The translations under genes and the position numbers were made by a program. A DNA stretch of 64,000 nt from CAYNXB01 sp964401045. Lineage in GTDB: Bacteria; Pseudomonadota; Alphaproteobacteria; Sphingomonadales; Sphingomonadaceae. Shown piece after piece: positions 26,140-33,944 of the stretch. Below the pieces are notes generated by a model that was given only the letters and a program-made list of their open reading frames with translations, was not told the DNA's origin and did no database searches. Numbering within the stretch: position 1 is the first letter of the stretch; every line of letters begins with the position of its first letter. Location: the NCBI GenBank assembly GCA_964401045.1, contig CAYNXB010000002.1, positions 1-64,000 on the forward strand, in the 5' to 3' direction.

Positions 26140-26514
26140 CTATTGCGGACCAAGGCCGCCCGACAATGCTTCGCGCAGGGCCGCCGCCGCTTCCTTTGGC
26201 TTGCCGTCCATGCCCACCAGGTCGTGCGCGCGGTGGACGATGTCGCGCATATTGCGCAGCGTCTCCGGTCCGCGCAGGCCGTCGGGGTCGCCCGATCGGC
26301 AAGCAACGTCGAGCAGGCGCCACAGCTCGTCGAGCTCGCTTTCGCGGTAAATGTGCTGCTCCGCTGTGCGGGATTGCTGCAAGCGGTCGGCCAGCACCTG
26401 GATCGTGAGATCAGAAAAGTTCTCGACGGGGATGATGTCGTCCAGGTCCAAGACGGGCTCCAAAATGGCAGATAGGGTAGTGACTTTGTCGCGAGCAGAG
26501 GATATGTATATCAT
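26140..26514 (-). CDS. Small helical protein of unknown function (124 residues)
   Basis: Unrecognised. The protein is acidic and predicted mostly helical (FSDLTIQVLADRL, SELDELWRLLDVAC, RNMRDIVHRAHDLVGMDG). It is convergent with the LigB-type gene, 8 bases from its stop, and divergent from the Rieske oxygenase. Its codon usage matches real genes. The only ATG (26514) lies within the operator at 26502-26527 and lacks a ribosome site; a TTG at about 26460 is an alternative. Its place beside a LigB protein without LigA makes an accessory subunit conceivable, but it has no clear similarity to LigA. Confidence 0.6.
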   Translation of the reverse strand: MIYISSARDKVTTLSAILEPVLDLDDIIPVENFSDLTIQVLADRLQQSRTAEQHIYRESELDELWRLLDVACRSGDPDGLRGPETLRNMRDIVHRAHDLVGMDGKPKEAAAALREALSGGLGPQ

Positions 26515-26527
26515 ATTGTCTAACAAA
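26502..26527. promoter_or_regulatory. Shared operator, site 7
   Basis: Left arm ATATGTATAT and right arm GTCTAACAA (the inverse of TTGTTAGAC) around CATATT, 15-40 bases upstream of the Rieske oxygenase ATG. Confidence 0.55.
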
Positions 26528-26541
26528 GCTAGGTAGGTCAA

Positions 26542-27807
26542 ATGCTCTCGCACGAGGATAACGAGCTTCTGTGCCGAGTGGGTGCGGACGCGCCGATGGG
26601 CCAGTTCATGCGGCGTTTCTGGATGCCCGCGGTGGTGATCGGAGAACTCGAGCCTGACGGCAAGCCTGTCCGTATCCGCCTGCTCGGCGAAAACCTCGTC
26701 TGCTTCATGGACACCGAAGGCAAGGTCGGCCTGCTGGACGAGCATTGTCCCCACCGCGGCGCTTCGATGGCGCTCGGCGTCAATGAGGAATGCGGGCTGC
26801 GCTGCCTGTTCCACGGGTGGAAATTCGACGTCAACGGCCAGTGCCTCGACACGCCCGCGGAGCCCGAGAACTCCAAGCTGGCGAAGCACATGAAGACCAA
26901 GGCCTATCCCACCCGCGTGGCCGGCGGAATGGTGTGGACTTACATGGGCCCGAAGGAGGCCCAGCCCGAATTCCCGCACTTCCCGTGGTTCGATGTGCCC
27001 GAGGGGCACTGTGAGGCGTTCCGCGTGATCTATGAGTGCAACTATTCGCAAGCGCTCGAAGGCGCGGTGGATTCGTCGCACGCCGGCATCCTGCACCGCT
27101 CGGTTCCGTGGAGCCAGGAAGCCAAGTGGCCGCACGAAAAGGACCTTCGGCCCAAGCTGGAGGTCGAGTTCACCCGCTACGGCCTGAGGTATTGCGCGGT
27201 GCGCAGCGCCGACGAAACCACCCGCAACGGCCGCATGACGCAGGTGCCGCTGCCGTTCTACACCTTCATCCCGCCGGACGGCCCCAAGGCTCCTGAATTC
27301 CGCCGCAACCGCCGGCTGATCAACGCCTTCGTGCCGCGCGACGACTACACCACCTGGCACATCCAGTTCTTCTACGACGAAGGGCTCAAAATCGACCGCG
27401 AGCACCGCATCGAGGAAGCTGGCGTCAAGGTCGACGAGCACTTCTTCAAGACCAACGGCATGAGCGCGTGGTACGGTCAGGACCGCGAGCTGATGAAGCA
27501 CGGCGAAATGTCCGGCATCACCGGCATCGCGCTCGAGGACCATGCCGTGAGCGAAACGATGGGCAAGATCGCCGATCGCAGCAAGGAGCACCTGGGCCGC
27601 TCAGACATGGCGGTTGTGGCGTTCCGCCGGATGATGCTGCGCGCGCTGCGCCACATGCAGGAGACCGGCCAGGTACCGGAAGCCGACCAGGCCGCGTTCG
27701 ACTGGAATCGCATCACCGCGGAGACATTCTATTTCGAGCCGGACCGAAAGTGGCAGGAGATCCAGCCGCTCGACGAGAACCTCCAGCCCATCGACGCGGC
27801 GGCCTAA
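26542..27807 (+). CDS. Rieske non-heme iron oxygenase, large subunit (phthalate dioxygenase-like)
   Basis: 421-residue terminal oxygenase that hydroxylates or demethylates an aromatic substrate. The Rieske [2Fe-2S] ligands are C69-x-H71 (CPHRG) and C88-x2-H91 (CLFHGW). The mononuclear iron site begins with the D177-x2-H180-x4-H185 stretch (VDSSHAGILH), as in phthalate 4,5-dioxygenase and VanA-like enzymes. It starts a plus-strand operon with a YciI-like protein and a flavin reductase. No ferredoxin is adjacent; electron partners may be the proteins at 47447 and 4741. Confidence 0.93.
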   Translation: MLSHEDNELLCRVGADAPMGQFMRRFWMPAVVIGELEPDGKPVRIRLLGENLVCFMDTEGKVGLLDEHCPHRGASMALGVNEECGLRCLFHGWKFDVNGQCLDTPAEPENSKLAKHMKTKAYPTRVAGGMVWTYMGPKEAQPEFPHFPWFDVPEGHCEAFRVIYECNYSQALEGAVDSSHAGILHRSVPWSQEAKWPHEKDLRPKLEVEFTRYGLRYCAVRSADETTRNGRMTQVPLPFYTFIPPDGPKAPEFRRNRRLINAFVPRDDYTTWHIQFFYDEGLKIDREHRIEEAGVKVDEHFFKTNGMSAWYGQDRELMKHGEMSGITGIALEDHAVSETMGKIADRSKEHLGRSDMAVVAFRRMMLRALRHMQETGQVPEADQAAFDWNRITAETFYFEPDRKWQEIQPLDENLQPIDAAA

Positions 27808-27810
27808 GGC

Positions 27811-28098
27811 ATGGTGCATTTCATCGTCGAATATCGCGAGCTGGGCAACGAGGCGGCGCGCGACGAGAAACGGCCCGATCACATCGCCTATCGCAAGGGG
27901 CTGGGCGCGGACATGGCGCTCGCCGGCCCGCTGCTCGACGATGATGAAAAGCCCGTTGGCAGCGTGGTCATCGTTCAGGCGGCCGATCGCGCCGCCGCGG
28001 ATGAGATCGCTCGCGCCGATCCTTATGTCGCGGCGGGCGTGCTCGAGCTGGTGTCGGTCCGGCGTTACCGGATCGCGGCGATGAAACCCCCGGCCTAA
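27811..28098 (+). CDS. YciI-family small protein
   Basis: 95 residues, ferredoxin-like alpha/beta fold of the YciI family. The features are HFIVEYRE at the N-terminus, the conserved histidine in PDHIAY, the glycine stretch LAGPLLDDDEKPVGSVVIVQA, and the typical DPYVAAGVLE segment with its aspartate. Some members act as chlorinated-muconolactone dehalogenases (ClcF) or isomerases of ring-fission products. Three bases separate it from the Rieske gene, so co-expression is near certain. A pathway isomerase or hydrolase role is inference. Confidence 0.82.
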   Translation: MVHFIVEYRELGNEAARDEKRPDHIAYRKGLGADMALAGPLLDDDEKPVGSVVIVQAADRAAADEIARADPYVAAGVLELVSVRRYRIAAMKPPA

Positions 28099-28123
28099 GT
28101 TCGCCGACCAGACGGAACCAGCC

Positions 28124-28612
28124 GTGTCTTCGATCGATTCGCGCGCCTTCAGGGATGCTCTCGGCCACTTTGCGACCGGCGTCACCGTGATCACCACGGC
28201 CGATGCCGAAGGCAATCGCTATGGCGTGACGGCGAACAGCTACAATTCGGTCTCGCTCGACCCGCCGCTGGTGCTGTGGTCGCTGGCGAAGACGTCCGCT
28301 TCGCTGGACGCCTTCATGCAGGGCGATACCTTCGCGGTGCATATTCTCGGGGCGCACCAGCAAGAGCTCGCCCTGCGCTTCGCTTCACGTGGGAACGACA
28401 AGTTCGGCGCGCTGGAAACGCGCGAGGGCATGGGCGGGGTGCCGCTGTTCGACGATTGCGTCGCCCACTTCGAATGCCGGACCCAGGACCGCTTCGAAGG
28501 TGGCGACCATATGATTTTCCTGGGCCAGGTCGTGCATTTCGAAGAATGCGACCACGATCCGCTGATCTTTCATCGCGGGAAGTTCACCCGCGTCCATCCG
28601 GGCGCGGCGTAA
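28124..28612 (+). CDS. Flavin reductase (DIM6/NTAB/HpaC family)
   Basis: 162-residue NAD(P)H:flavin oxidoreductase that supplies reduced FMN/FAD to a two-component monooxygenase. It shows the N-terminal FRDALGHFATGVTVITT, VTANSYNSVSLDPPLVLWSL (flavin-binding), and the C-terminal GDHMIFLGQVVHFE. The start is GTG. Candidate partners in the window are the acyl-CoA-dehydrogenase-like hydroxylase at 23726 and the LLM protein at 35486. It is co-transcribed with the Rieske oxygenase. Confidence 0.9.
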   Translation: MSSIDSRAFRDALGHFATGVTVITTADAEGNRYGVTANSYNSVSLDPPLVLWSLAKTSASLDAFMQGDTFAVHILGAHQQELALRFASRGNDKFGALETREGMGGVPLFDDCVAHFECRTQDRFEGGDHMIFLGQVVHFEECDHDPLIFHRGKFTRVHPGAA

Positions 28613-28639
28613 CCATCCGGGGGCTCGCGCCCGCCTGCT

Positions 28640-29530
28640 TCAATCCTCCACGAACGCGTAGCGATAGGCATCGCCATCGCGGTGCACGTGGCCGGCCGAT
28701 GTCCCAAGGAAATGGGCCGGGAAGCACATCGTGTCGCTGTCGGCGATCCGCGCCAGCAGATCCTGCCGCACCCGCGCCGCCTGCATCGGATCGTGATCGA
28801 ACATCAGTTGCAGCTCGGGGCGGACCAGTTGGACCGGATGATGGATCACATCGCCCCAGAACACCGCGGGCGGGCCGCCGGCCTGGGCATGAATCAGGCA
28901 GCAGCCGGGCGAATGGCCGAAGGCCGGCTCCAGCCAGATACCGTCGCCGATCTCGAGATGCGCAGCGGTTGGCTTTCCGACATCGACGATCTCGGCCAGG
29001 CCCGCCTGCACGATCGGCAGCACCGAATCCTCGAACGCCTGGCGGTGGACCTCTTCCTCGTCCTGCTCCGCCCAATGCTCATAATCCTGCCGGCCGAACA
29101 CGTAGCGGGCATTGGGGAAAGTCGGCACCCACCGCCCGTTCTCGAGCCGCGTGTTCCAGCCGACGTGGTCGAAGTGGAGATGGGTGCACATCACCATATC
29201 GATGTCGTCCGGCGTGAGCCCGAGCGCGGCGAGGTTGGCGAGATAGGGCGTGTCGAGCATGTGGACTTCGGCCAGCGCGCGTTGCTTGCAGTTGCCGTTG
29301 CACGCGTCGATCAGGATGTTCTGCCCATCCAGCTGGATGACGAAGCTGTGCATGCTCAACGTCATCATCGACGCGGGGGGATCGCCGGCGAGGCCGGGGT
29401 AGGCACACCAGCGGGCCACCCGATCGAGATCGCCGGCCGAGATATCCGGGAAGACAACAGGCAGCGGTAAGCCGCTTTCCATTTCCATCACCTTGCTCAC
29501 GGAAAGGCGACCGAGAGTCTGCGGTTGCAT
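28640..29530 (-). CDS. Metallo-beta-lactamase-fold hydrolase
   Basis: 296 residues. The di-metal motif THLHFDHVGWN (HxHxDH) is followed by FGHSPGCCLIH (third-site histidine), the aspartate VFWGDVIHHP and the final AHFLG histidine. The layout matches quorum-quenching lactonase or aryl-ester MBL proteins, often found as lactone hydrolases in aromatic clusters. No signal peptide is evident. It is divergent from the DoxX-like protein at 29640 with an operator-like arm in between. It may open a lactone ring intermediate; the substrate is unknown. Confidence 0.87.
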   Translation of the reverse strand: MQPQTLGRLSVSKVMEMESGLPLPVVFPDISAGDLDRVARWCAYPGLAGDPPASMMTLSMHSFVIQLDGQNILIDACNGNCKQRALAEVHMLDTPYLANLAALGLTPDDIDMVMCTHLHFDHVGWNTRLENGRWVPTFPNARYVFGRQDYEHWAEQDEEEVHRQAFEDSVLPIVQAGLAEIVDVGKPTAAHLEIGDGIWLEPAFGHSPGCCLIHAQAGGPPAVFWGDVIHHPVQLVRPELQLMFDHDPMQAARVRQDLLARIADSDTMCFPAHFLGTSAGHVHRDGDAYRYAFVED

Positions 29531-29541
29531 GAAATTTCCTG

Positions 29542-29562
29542 CTAATGTGATTGCCTAACAAT
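29542..29562. promoter_or_regulatory. Shared operator, site 8 (weak)
   Basis: One arm is good, GCCTAACAAT (inverse of ATTGTTAGGC); the other, CTAATGTGATT, is degenerate. It lies between divergent genes starting at 29530 and 29640. Confidence 0.35.
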
Positions 29563-29639
29563 CTAGCTTGTTTCATATGTGCGATCGACGAGCAAGACCG
29601 CTCCTGAATGAGACGGTTCGCGAAGGGGAGGGCGCCGCT

Positions 29640-30266
29640 ATGTTTGGCAAGACGGTATTGGCGGCGCGGCTTGTGCTCGGGATTTTCTACCTGCTGAGCG
29701 GGTTCAACTGGTTCTTCGGCTTCATCCCGTTCCTGCCGCACGTCGGTATGCCGGCAGACCTTCCCATCAAGCACCAGCTGGTGGTCGAGATGATCGATTC
29801 CGGCTGGATGTTCCAGTCGGCGAAGATCGTCGAGCTTCTCTTCGGCGCGGCGCTGCTGACCAATCGCGCGGTGCCTTTGATGCTTGCGGTCGCACTCCCG
29901 GTGGCATCGATCACTTTCATGCTCGATGCGCTGATCCTCGATGACATCATGCGCTGGCTGCAAGGGGCGGAAACGGGCGCGGACCTGCTTGCCGCGATCG
30001 AGGACATGATCGTCGGCGGCCTGTGCGTTCTGCTGCCCCATCTGTGGCTGATGTGGGCCTATTTCGGCTATTACCGGCCGGCGATGGCGTGGCGCGCGGA
30101 GCCGGTTGAGGCATGGCACGGAGGCAGCGCGGGCGCCACGGAGCCGTTGGCCGCGCAGGCCCCGGCCAGTGCCGGATTGCGCCGGGCCTTCTTTGCATTC
30201 GGCTGGTTCGCGATCGCGTTGCAGGCTTTCAATCTTTACCTCTTCATCAGCGTGATCCGCCTCTAA
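29640..30266 (+). CDS. DoxX-like membrane protein (copy 2)
   Basis: 208 residues. The ATG at 29640 has a GGGGAGGG ribosome site. It has about five hydrophobic segments, with the copy-1-like pattern SGFNWFFGFIP in the first helix and AKIVELLFGAALLTNRAVPL later. A long extra helix hairpin lies near the C-terminus (FFAFGWFAIALQAFNLYLF). Its TAA overlaps the next ATG as TAATG, coupling it to the secreted hydrolases downstream. The function is unknown; see the recurrence of this family across the cluster. Confidence 0.75.
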   Translation: MFGKTVLAARLVLGIFYLLSGFNWFFGFIPFLPHVGMPADLPIKHQLVVEMIDSGWMFQSAKIVELLFGAALLTNRAVPLMLAVALPVASITFMLDALILDDIMRWLQGAETGADLLAAIEDMIVGGLCVLLPHLWLMWAYFGYYRPAMAWRAEPVEAWHGGSAGATEPLAAQAPASAGLRRAFFAFGWFAIALQAFNLYLFISVIRL

Positions 30267-31069
30267 TGCGCATGAGGGGCAGGCTGCTGATCTGCGCGGC
30301 GGTTGCGCTGGCGCTTTCGGCCTGCGGCGCGCCGCGCGCGACGGGTGACCTTTCGCTGACCTATTCGATGGAGCAGGCCGGCGGGGAGGAAGTCCCCTAT
30401 CGCATGTATGTCCCCAGCGGCTGGTCGGGCGACCGGAAATGGCCGCTGGTGGTGGTGCTCCACGGCTTTTCCGGCAGCGCCAGTTCACCGTTCGACGATG
30501 CCGGCGGCCAGTTGCAGCGCCTTGCCGAACAGCATGGCTTCGTGGTCGTTTCGCCCAACGGCTATAACGGGATGGCCGATTATGGCGCGAACCTGCCGTT
30601 GCCGTCCGTGCTGAGCCGCGCGGCCAATCCGCTGCTATCGACCCCGGAGCGGGAATCCGCGCTGGCCGAGGCCGATGTGCTCAACGTGCTGGACCGCGTT
30701 TCGGCGCGATACAGGATCGACGCCCGGCGCATCTACCTGATGGGCAATTCGATGGGCATGACGGGTGTGCTCCACTTTGCGGACACAATGCCGAACCGCT
30801 GGTGCGCGATATCGGCGAGCGCAGGGCCGCCGTGGCCGAATTATCCCGTCGAGCGGCTGAAGCCGATTTCCGGCGCGCTGTTCGTCCACGGCGGGCGAGA
30901 CGATCGTGCGAAGCCGGCCGACACGCGGGCGCTGACCGACAGGGCGAAGGCCGCCGGGATCGATGCGCGGATGCAACTGATCCCGGAGGGCACGCATGGC
31001 GATGCCTGGGTGCGCTACCTGCCGGAAACGTTCGATTTCTTCGCGCAGCACGATTGCAGCGCCCGGTGA
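30266..31069 (+). CDS. Lipoprotein alpha/beta hydrolase (PHB depolymerase/feruloyl esterase LpqC-like)
   Basis: 267 residues. The signal peptide ends in a lipobox, LALSACG, so the protein is probably anchored in a membrane facing the periplasm. The oxyanion region VVVLHGFSG, nucleophile elbow GNSMGMTG, acid in GGRDDRAKPA and histidine in EGTHGDAW make the alpha/beta-hydrolase triad. The sequence resembles the esterase_PHB/LpqC group, which includes feruloyl and acetyl-xylan esterases. It is co-transcribed with a DoxX-like protein and a tannase-family esterase, so release of aromatic acids from esters is likely. Confidence 0.82.
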   Translation: MRMRGRLLICAAVALALSACGAPRATGDLSLTYSMEQAGGEEVPYRMYVPSGWSGDRKWPLVVVLHGFSGSASSPFDDAGGQLQRLAEQHGFVVVSPNGYNGMADYGANLPLPSVLSRAANPLLSTPERESALAEADVLNVLDRVSARYRIDARRIYLMGNSMGMTGVLHFADTMPNRWCAISASAGPPWPNYPVERLKPISGALFVHGGRDDRAKPADTRALTDRAKAAGIDARMQLIPEGTHGDAWVRYLPETFDFFAQHDCSAR

Positions 31070-31080
31070 AGGCGGAGAGG

Positions 31081-32742
31081 ATGGATATGGTGAGGGCGAT
31101 CGTCGCGGCATTGGCGATGGTCGCATTGTGCATCGCGGCTCTGGCGGGACTCAGCGTTTCCGCCCAAGCCGAAACGCCGTCGGTCCAGTTCGCCCCGTTG
31201 CCCGAACGCGCCACGATCCCGCCGGTGATCGCTTGCGGAGAGCTGGTGAAGCACGACTTACTCACCATCGAAGGCGCGCCCACCCGGATTTCTTCCGCCG
31301 AGCTCGAGACGAAGGACGGGGTCGAGTTCTGCCACGTGAAGGGGATGATCGCGCCGCAGATCCAGTTCGAATTCCACCTGCCGACCAAGACCTACACCGG
31401 GCGTTACCTGCAAGGCGGGTGCGGCGGGGCGTGCGGGGTGATCTACGACAGCATCTCGCCGCGTTGCGACAACCAGTTGGCATTCGGCGGAGCGTTCGCG
31501 GTCAGCTTCAACAATTCGGGCCATGTCGGGCCGGAGCCGATGGATACGCTGTGGGCCGCCCATGCGCCTCAGCTGCGCAAGGACTTCGCCTATCGCGCGT
31601 CGCACGTGATGGCGGTGGCGGGGAAGGAGATCCTCGCCGCATATTACGGGGCGAGGCCGGACTATTCCTACTTCGTCGGGTGCTCGAACGGCGGGCGCGA
31701 AGCGATGATGGAAGCGCAGCGCTATCCGGACGATTTTGACGGCATCGTGGCTGGCGCCCCGGCGTTGTGGATCACCGCCGGCGTGCTGCGCATCATCCAT
31801 GAATCGAAAGTCGCCCTGGATGCCGGGGGCAATCCGGTCCTGACCCCGGAAGCCACGGCGATCCTGCACAAGGCCGTGATCGCCGCGTGCGACGGCATCG
31901 ACGGGCTCAAGGACGGCCAGATCGACAACCCGCGCAACTGCCGGTTCGACCCGCGCACGCTTGTCTGCAAGGCCGGTCAGAAGAACGACTGCGTCACCGC
32001 GCCGCAGGCCGAAGCGATGGTTGCGATCTATCGCGGGGCTGTGGACGGCGAGGGCAAGCAACTGTTCTTCGGCGGCGAGCCCTATGGTTCGGAGCTGCTG
32101 TGGACCGGGCCGGGCAGCTTTCTGACCAGCGGCCATATGCTGGCGGCGAACCAGATCAAGTTCATGACCTACGGCGGCGAATCCCATCAGGACTTCGACT
32201 GGAAAACCTGGCAGCCGGACCAGGCGGCGCTGGCCGACATGATCGAGCATGCCGGCTACTACAACGCCAACAACCCTGACCTGTCCGCCTTCAAGGCGGC
32301 CGGCGGCAAGCTGATCATGTGGCAGGGAGAGGCGGACAACGCCGGCGGCTCCTACATCCTGCCCGACTATTACCAGCGCGTGCGCGACACGCTGGGCGGG
32401 TTCGCCGGGACCGACCCGTTCATGCGGGTCTATCTCCTGCCGGGCGTCTATCACTGCACCGGCGGCTACATCGCCTACGAGCACGACATGCTCGGGCCGA
32501 TGGTCAACTGGGTCGAGCGCGGCTCAGCGCCCGATGCGGTGCTGGGGACAGCGGTGCTGGCCGATGGCGCAGTGCGGCACCGGCCGGTGTGGCCCTATCC
32601 GGTGCAGGCCCGCTACAAGGGCAAGGGCGACATCAACGCCGCCAGCAGCTTCGAGCCCCGCCGCCCGGTCAAGGCGCCGGACGACCATTTCGACTGGCTC
32701 GGCGCGAACATGGCCGAGACCGGGCCTTCGCCGGGCCGGTGA
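31081..32742 (+). CDS. Tannase/feruloyl esterase family protein, secreted
   Basis: 553 residues with a signal peptide (helix up to about residue 26, ending VSAQA). The tannase family core is clear: GCSNGGREAMMEAQRYPDDF with the nucleophile serine, LIMWQGEADNAG for the acid, and VYHCTGG for the histidine, plus paired cysteines (CGGACG). These enzymes hydrolyse galloyl or feruloyl esters outside the cytoplasm, releasing gallate or hydroxycinnamates that LigJ/LigK-type pathways can degrade. It follows the lipoprotein hydrolase by 11 bases. Confidence 0.87.
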   Translation: MDMVRAIVAALAMVALCIAALAGLSVSAQAETPSVQFAPLPERATIPPVIACGELVKHDLLTIEGAPTRISSAELETKDGVEFCHVKGMIAPQIQFEFHLPTKTYTGRYLQGGCGGACGVIYDSISPRCDNQLAFGGAFAVSFNNSGHVGPEPMDTLWAAHAPQLRKDFAYRASHVMAVAGKEILAAYYGARPDYSYFVGCSNGGREAMMEAQRYPDDFDGIVAGAPALWITAGVLRIIHESKVALDAGGNPVLTPEATAILHKAVIAACDGIDGLKDGQIDNPRNCRFDPRTLVCKAGQKNDCVTAPQAEAMVAIYRGAVDGEGKQLFFGGEPYGSELLWTGPGSFLTSGHMLAANQIKFMTYGGESHQDFDWKTWQPDQAALADMIEHAGYYNANNPDLSAFKAAGGKLIMWQGEADNAGGSYILPDYYQRVRDTLGGFAGTDPFMRVYLLPGVYHCTGGYIAYEHDMLGPMVNWVERGSAPDAVLGTAVLADGAVRHRPVWPYPVQARYKGKGDINAASSFEPRRPVKAPDDHFDWLGANMAETGPSPGR

Positions 32743-32748
32743 CGCCGA

Positions 32749-33828
32749 TCACTTGCCCAGGTGGGCGTCGAAGAATTTCACGATCACGTCATAGGCTTCG
32801 CGCGATTCCGGCACGTCCGGATTGTAGAAGAAGCCGTGGAACATGCCGTCCCACACGTGGAGGTCGGCCTCGGCCCCGGCCTTGACCATCTGCCCGTGCG
32901 AGTAGACCGCCGAGCTCAGCTCGAAACCACGCGTGCCGGTGATAAACAGCGTCGGCGGGAACTTCGCCAGCAGCGCGGGCGAGTTGGCCGGCGCGGCGAG
33001 CGGATCGTGGATGTCGACATCGGCGAGGTAGGGAAGCGGCGGCAGGCCCTTGCCCAGCGGCGGCGGGGGTTCCGCGGGTAGATTGGCTTCGCCGATGGGG
33101 GCGACGACATAATCCGCGTCACCCCCAAAGCCCGCGCCGCCGGTCAGCGTCATCCCTGCGCAGAACACGCCCGCGCCGCCCGGCATCGGCAGGCCTTCCT
33201 TGTCAAACCAGGCGAGCGCCATCCCCACCAGCATCCCGCCGGCCGAGCAGCCATAGATGCCGATGTCCCGCGGCTTGTAGGTCTTCAACAGCTCGCGGTA
33301 GACGGCCGCAACATCCTCGCTCGCCGCGGGAAAGCGGTAGGCGGGCGCCTGGCGGTAATCGATGGTGATGACCTTGTAGCCGCCGATCGCCGCAATCGGC
33401 ATCGCCTCGAGCTCCGCGCAGCCCGGATAGCAGCCCATAAAGCCGCCGCCGTGAAGGTTGATCAGGATCTTGTCCCGCTTGCCCGGCGCGACTCCGCCTT
33501 TGGGAACGTAGGAATAGGCGTTCACCCCGGCGATCCGGATCGCTTCCCGGTCGAGCGCGAACTGCGCCCTGGCCGAAGCCATGTAGGGCTTCATGAAGAA
33601 CGGCACGCCGTCCTCCGGCAAGGTCTTCGATTGCGGGTCCATCATGTCGTGGAGGTGCTGGGCGAGGTAGGCTTTGCCTTCATCGCTCAGGAAGCTGGAC
33701 ACCGGAACGGCGATCGGCGGAACATGCACCGTTCCATCCTGGTCGACGACAACGGGGTAATCCGCCGCGGCCGTCGGCGTCGCCAGCGCGCCCAAAGCCA
33801 GCGCGATCACGGCGTTCTTAGCAAGCAT
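32749..33828 (-). CDS. Secreted alpha/beta hydrolase, hormone-sensitive-lipase-like
   Basis: 359 residues after choosing ATG 33828, which gives a clean signal peptide (MLAKNAVIALALGALATPTAAA). The HSL-type oxyanion motif LINLHGGGFMG, the nucleophile GCSAGGML, and the C-terminal WDGMFHGFF histidine mark an esterase of short-chain or aromatic esters. It is convergent with the tannase gene and divergent from the SDR fusion, with a clear operator-like palindrome at 33863 upstream of both. Confidence 0.85.
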   Translation of the reverse strand: MLAKNAVIALALGALATPTAAADYPVVVDQDGTVHVPPIAVPVSSFLSDEGKAYLAQHLHDMMDPQSKTLPEDGVPFFMKPYMASARAQFALDREAIRIAGVNAYSYVPKGGVAPGKRDKILINLHGGGFMGCYPGCAELEAMPIAAIGGYKVITIDYRQAPAYRFPAASEDVAAVYRELLKTYKPRDIGIYGCSAGGMLVGMALAWFDKEGLPMPGGAGVFCAGMTLTGGAGFGGDADYVVAPIGEANLPAEPPPPLGKGLPPLPYLADVDIHDPLAAPANSPALLAKFPPTLFITGTRGFELSSAVYSHGQMVKAGAEADLHVWDGMFHGFFYNPDVPESREAYDVIVKFFDAHLGK

Positions 33829-33862
33829 CGTCCACCTCTCCGTTGGATCGCCCCCGCGTACT

Positions 33863-33888
33863 ATCGTTAGCTCAAATTGTATATCAAT
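33863..33888. promoter_or_regulatory. Shared palindromic operator, site 9
   Basis: Arms ATCGTTAGC and GTATATCAAT separated by seven bases, between the divergent esterase (33828) and SDR-DLH fusion (33945). Confidence 0.6.
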
Positions 33889-33944
33889 TCTTGACTTGCC
33901 TCGCTGCCAGTCCCTACCAACCGCGCAGGGAACGGGAGATATCG

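Noticed and set aside
26515..27591. Upstream extension of the small helical protein frame antisense to the Rieske gene
   Set aside because: The extension has shadow-type composition and lies fully opposite the Rieske oxygenase; only the 3' 375 bases look coding.
31258..32484. 408-codon frame antisense to the tannase-family gene
   Set aside because: No family features; complete overlap with a certain gene.
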